A DNA stretch of 64,000 nucleotides, taken from contig CM021322.1 of assembly GCA_010645155.1 (NCBI GenBank), positions 6,987,124 through 7,051,123 on the forward strand, given 5' to 3'. Source of the stretch: Tigriopus japonicus (Eukaryota; Arthropoda; Copepoda; Harpacticoida; Harpacticidae). The notes beneath the pieces are model-generated. The model searched no databases. It saw nothing but the letters and a program-made list of their open reading frames with translations, and was not told the DNA's origin. This document shows, piece by piece, positions 58,890 to 64,000 of the stretch (position 1 is its first letter; each line of letters begins with the position of its first letter). The translations under genes were made by a program, and so were the position numbers.

Positions 58890-60160
58890 TAAAAATTGAT
58901 TTCGGAAGGTATTGTTTTGTAGTCACGGAACTTGTCATTTCTCGTTCATTAAGGGTTGCAAGCAAAAATCTTTCAGGCAGCTCAGATAAGAGCTCTAACT
59001 CGGATAGGAACACGGGGGTTTGCCGAAAGATAGATAAATGCAGAAATGAAAATCGAATTTTGCACACTGGATTTCGAAATAGATAAAAAATAGTTCAAAG
59101 ACTTTTAGGCAAAGACAAACTTCATTCCAGTTTTTGTTGACTTTAACTAAATCTTTGTTTTGTCAGTTGGGTCAGATTGTTGCCTTTTTTTCATTACTTT
59201 TTTGGCGAAAACTCTAATTTTTGAAATCCAAAACCTTTCACCTTTCAAGTTGCGAGTCACGTATTCAACATGAACTTCTCTTCCAAGTTTAAAGAAAAGT
59301 TCCAGTTTTTTATTTCGAAATGTTTTTGTCCTTTTTCATAACAAAAATTTCTCTCATACTAAATAATTTTTAAGAAAGAAATCGCCAAAGTTCAGGAAAC
59401 GCTCGATATTTGATTGACTAAGGAATTGCCCCACATTAATCGGTTCATTTATTCGTTGATAGAGTGCGCGATATTTAAATCGGTAATTCTTTACGAAATG
59501 ACTGGAGTGATAATAGAAACATCTTTGTCAAAACCAGATTGATTTTTGCTTACTCTGCCGAGTTTCGAAATGGATTAAATGAAAACTATAACACTCTTGA
59601 CAAGCAGTGTTGTTGAAATAGTTTGTCATTGTCGATCAAACCAAACCTGTGACAACGCCCACTTTTCTTCAAAATGCGTCTCTTTGCAGTACATTATAAC
59701 CAATGCCAATGCTATTTATTATTTGTTCTATTTGTCCCTTTGAACAAGCTAAAATAAAGAACTTCAATGTGTTTCTGATGCTTTCTTCCATCACTGTCTT
59801 AGACCATTCACTCAGTTGAAAACGTATATCATGTTACTGTTTCGTCCTCTCTTTTTCGGACAAATGTGATTCAGTGGACTCAAATCAATTTGACGATCAA
59901 TTTCTACCCAGAAATTCAAGACATCATTTGTTTCGTGTTCGTACTGTAGAGCATGCTTTAAAATCCACTTCATTCGGCCTATTTTTGTCCTATTTCTTTT
60001 GTTGTGAAAGAACATTACACCATATCCAGTAATGACTGTTCATGTGAGCAATTGAAAAAGGAGCTCAAAATTTACCCAAAGTTAGTGGTTTAAAATTACT
60101 TGGAGCACAAGCTCTGATATCATCCGATCTACTCTTATTCTTTTTTCGTCCCTTCAAATA
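58890..60160. other. AT-rich intergenic, no gene seen
   Basis: No domain-bearing frame, RNA gene or bounded repeat was recognised. Confidence 0.45.
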
Positions 60161-60356
60161 CGCAGAATTCACAGACATTGGCCTATTTCGTACCCACCCA
60201 TGAGCTCCTGAATGGCGCCCTCAGTTAATAGTCCATTACAATGCCACAACTTGAATCCGTCGACGGCTATTCTCCTTGTCAGGTAGGTGATTTTCACAAT
60301 GCTCAAAGCAGTGCCTAATAACCTGTCCAGTGTCCAAAGCAATGTGTCCAAGTCAT

Positions 60357-60461
60357 TGATGAGTCCACTCACGTCTTGCATCCTCCTCGTCTGTCTCTTT
60401 TCTGTCGTCCCTTTTTTTGAGCGGGATTCGCTCAAGAGCCATCGGATCGAGTTCGTTTCAA
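60357..60461 (+). CDS. Possible isolated first exon with signal peptide
   Basis: The frame MSPLTSCILLVCLFSVVPFF, then ERDSLKSHRIEFVSR, is followed by a donor AAG|GTACGA. The hydrophobic core after a short N-terminus looks like a signal peptide or anchor. A minus-strand frame (60576-60169) overlaps the same GC-richer stretch, and no matching second exon was found in the remaining 3.5 kb, so this may be chance. Confidence 0.2.
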
Positions 60462-60749
60462 GGTACGAGCAAGGCCTCCGTCTCAACGGTCGGTCTATTT
60501 GTCGATCGGCCTTTGCCTTGGCCTTTCTCTCTTTCGTTCGACGGTGGTGGAGAAGTGACTCACGGCATCCTCTCAACCCAAAACGAGGGGCTCAGTTCGA
60601 ATCGGATGTTCAAGCATCGTTATTGCGTTGTTTGGCGAGACATTCAAGAAGCATTCAAGAACAATTGTATTGGACTCGTCCATCCATAAAGCTCAAGGAT
60701 TTCGTTCCGAAAACAGCGACAAAGAAGGCCTCCTCCTTTGAGCGTTCTT

Positions 60750-63700
60750 CGTTTTGAGCGTTTCTGTTTGGTCCACCCACGGATTTTGGCGGGCGGCATC
60801 CATCCTCGTGGGTTGGTCCAGTCAAGTTATGGATGTTGTTGGGCTTGACCTGACCATACAATACCATATCCGATAGATTTGAAAGTGCTTCGCAATCGAG
60901 AGAAGGGGAAATTGCAATTTCTCAGCGATTTCCTGTCAATAAATCTCGTTTCCTCTCAAGAAGAACCCCAAAGAAAGGTGCTTCTCGTGGCTAAAAGACC
61001 GGCCCTGTGGCCTTTCTTTCTAACTACTGGTAGCACTTCACTCCTCAACCAAGTGATACGCACTCAAACGTGAACGGTGTTATCCGTGTTATCCATGAAT
61101 TTCGGACAGAGAGAAGAAATGCCCGGTTTTCCCACCAGTCTGTGATTTATGGCTGGATTCAAGAACCATCCCGAGAGAGTGAGCCCATGAAGTCCTAGAT
61201 AAACTCGCCCACCAACCAACCAACCAACTGTCCAACTATCCTACCAACCACTCTAGGGTAAGAAGGCCTGAATAAAATCCGAGATTCGTTCGCGCTACAC
61301 TTCTTCTCTGATTCAATGAAATCCTATCGATTCGGATTGAAAAAACAGGCTCAAGGGAGACACGTTGAGGACCATTTCATATTTAAGCGAACCTATTTTT
61401 CCACTGATTTCTACAGAGGTTTGAAATGGCAATCAAATCATAACCTAAGCTTTTCATAATCCTTTCAAGAGGTTTAAGATATTATTCGATTTCGGGGAAA
61501 TTTCAAAGACGTTTTCCCCCCTTCGCAGGTCTCAAGTTTTGGGTCGAATTTGGAAACCAAAAGAGGGAAATATCCCTTCAAAATACATGAACCTAAAATA
61601 GACTCTGTTAAGGAAGGAGTGTGATTAATGGTTTCAATTCAATGAAATCAGTGCCCGATGACAGCTCATTTGATATGTTTCATATTTCTTAAGGAAGTCC
61701 CCGAAGAAAAAACTTACACGTGTCAATTGAAAACTTATTTTACTGGAATTTGATGGACAAACGTTCAAACATGTCATCCGATTTTTCACTGATCTTCTTT
61801 ACAAAACTCTTTTTTCGATGTTGATACTTTGAGGGTATTCAAACAGGAGGAGAAGGTCTCGAGAAACTCGAGCTGAACCTTTGGATTCACAAGTAATCGA
61901 ATGTCCACTCTCGTCCTATCAAAAAAAACAATGTCCTTGGAAAATTGGTTAAATTTCATTCAAATTTACGGTCATCTTTAGGTTTTTTAGAGTTCATTGT
62001 CAAACCAATTAGCTCTTTTTAATAAATTGAAGTAATGATTTTTTCAGGTTAAGTAACGTTAAATCAAAAGATCCAGTCATGTGTCTAAATGCACAAGAAC
62101 TCTTCTCATGTCTCTTTTCTAAACTAGTTGAGCAGAATTTCATGGTATCGATGGCGGTGTTTCGTTTTTCCTTAAACAATGAACCTCAACTTTTTATATC
62201 GAAACGACTCTAAGAGAGTGTGAAGGCTGTTAAGAGAATGTTGCATTCGAGTATCTCCCCATTGAGCCATTTTTATTACAATCTCTTTGCAATTGGCCGT
62301 TCTTTCCCGAATAGGAAAAGGGCTCTTGAAATGGTGGCCGCCGTGCGAAAAAAACGTGTCAAGTAAGCCAATTGGAAAAACGCACTCACACCGTCGCCTT
62401 TTCAATCGAAAGGACCTCTTTATGGAGCATAGAAGGAGCCAATTCAATTGGCCCGTTTGTTTACCATGGTTTATCATCTCGGTGACCTTTTACGATCGCC
62501 CAATAACCAATGGAGGGTAATTTGGGGCATCTCACGAACAAGGTCAGAATTTCAAAACGTCTTCTTAAACGTAAGCACGAGATCCATTTGACACATTGGA
62601 TGAGAGGTGCAAACAAGTTTGACTCGTATGTAAATATGAACGAACCTATTCAATTCGATGAGAGCGAGATTCGTTGAAATCAAATTTCTGTTTGAACCTA
62701 AAGGTTATAGTCTCATGGAAAGGGTGTTATGGTAAGAAATAAGATACTTTTATTTGTTCCAGTGATCATTGGCTCCTTCGAAAAATGTTTGTGTTGGATT
62801 TGAAAACCCCTTTAAGGAACATCTAAATTTTGTCTTTTTGTCATCGCAAAACCTTAAACAGAAAAGTACAGTAGAATTGCTTTGATCATTTCAAATAGAC
62901 GATAGAGTGCCATCTAACCATTATAGCTCTAATAGTCACATTCGCAAAACACTTTTATAGTTTAATATGATGATTTTTGTTTGGTTATTTAAATAGTTTC
63001 ATTTAAAAACTTACTGTCATTGATTCATAGCATTTTTTAAGTCTCATTGAGTGGAATTGTTCAGCTTTTTTTGGACTCACTATTTCCCTCCATTCATAGG
63101 TGAGATGTTATGGCAGAATCCACTTTTGGCTCAAACACGCAATTTCTTTTCCCCCTAGCTTTCATGATGTATCATGATCTGATAACATCTTCGAAATGAA
63201 GAGCTAACTTGGTGATTATCGATGAAATTTCCTACTAAACCCAACAAGAGGAATTGCCCTCTCCTAACTGTTATGTTACCATTGAATTTCACGGTATCGT
63301 CCAAATCAGTTCCTAGTCAAAACATGTGCAAGTGTGTCTCCTCGTTTTCGTGCACGTCATCCCAGGATGGCCGATCAATGTGCAGGCAAGGATTCATTTT
63401 TATGATTACTTTTTTTTACCTCGTTGGCCCGGGAAAGGATTTCGGTCGGCAGATTGAAACTTCAAAGCAAAGACCTGCCTGGCCAACTGCCAGTTGATGT
63501 ATTGCTAGAACAACTGCTAGACTACTACTTTGTCTCCTACTTTGTACTACATACAAACGTACGTACGTAGTCACTCAGCACTCGTGAAGAGTCTTCTTCC
63601 AATCTTGTTCATATGTCGTGGGGAAAAAATGAGGAGACAAGCAAGACATGAACCAAATGCGAAATTTGCTGTCGGATTCGCTAAATCGCACAGCGGGACG

Positions 63701-64000
63701 ATGGGCAGATTCAAACAAAATTGAGATTGCCCATGTCCAAATCAGCCTGGTTCATAACGTCGATAACGAACTGGACTGAAGGGAAAACTTGTCTCCTGTT
63801 TTATCCACGTCATCCGTGGAAATGAATGAAATATGGCATGGACTCCGATTTCTGTTCATTCAAGGCCAAAAACATATGTCAATGATCTGGCAAAGGAAAT
63901 GTTAATGTTGCCATTGGATTGCAATAACTTTGTTTTTATCTGTCGCACCCTGTGCTAAAGTTTGATACAATGCATGGTTAACGAGACCACGGTGAAATCA
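60750..64000. other. Intergenic or intronic tail, no gene supported
   Basis: Contains a (CCAA)n run at about 61209-61250 and an ACGT-rich run (acgtacgtacgtag) near 63560. Frames have no recognisable domain. Confidence 0.45.

Noticed and set aside
1..64000. A coordinated novel multi-gene system
   Set aside because: The recognised genes are unrelated housekeeping or regulatory animal genes separated by repeats; apart from the PAN cluster, nothing links them functionally.

Overview
The window is animal nuclear DNA. Its genes are split by short GT-AG introns (plus one GC-AG intron), AATAAA signals follow the stop codons, and transposon debris is dense. The families present (PAN/Apple secreted proteins, TIGAR-type phosphatase, Mxd bHLH-zipper, TRIC channel, ENT transporter, mitochondrial S18a) are metazoan. 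The mixture of mariner, hAT and Jockey/CR1-like elements fits an arthropod, and I lean towards a crustacean such as a copepod, but the sequence alone does not prove that. There is no sign of a prokaryotic operon, phage or CRISPR array.

Layout: 1-4100 holds a decayed non-LTR retrotransposon on the minus strand, followed by a small hAT-like MITE. At 5.1-9.9 kb lie two tandem plus-strand genes for two-domain PAN/Apple proteins, each visible only from its second exon. At 11-12.1 kb are a foldback repeat and a second MITE. At 13.0-14.0 kb is a complete three-exon TIGAR-like gene. At 14.6-21.0 kb are three minus-strand genes: a short single-PAN secreted protein, an unrecognised two-span membrane protein and mitochondrial ribosomal protein S18a, with a foldback, a hAT MITE and a tRNA-derived SINE around and inside them. 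At 22.7-22.9 kb a LINE fragment runs into a 106-N assembly gap. At 25.6-28.7 kb is a TA-flanked element with long inverted ends and no recognised transposase.

From 31.5 to 45.1 kb runs a five-exon Mxd (Mad) repressor gene whose 10.8 kb last intron carries eight CACGTG E-boxes, the motif bound by the Max/Mxd/Myc network. At 49.5-50.3 kb is a two-exon TRIC channel gene with a GC-AG intron. At 50.6-55.1 kb is a stack of nested elements: a mariner inside a hAT element, an LTR-like unit with a perfect hairpin, and one inverted-repeat element inside another MITE. At 56.05-58.84 kb is a four-exon equilibrative nucleoside transporter. The last 5 kb has no gene I can support, only a possible isolated first exon near 60.4 kb.

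The genes do not form one pathway. I see no convincing novel multi-gene system. The points most worth checking are the E-box cluster, the GC-AG intron, the PAN cluster with its paired cysteine change, and several self-contained repeat structures with clear target-site duplications.
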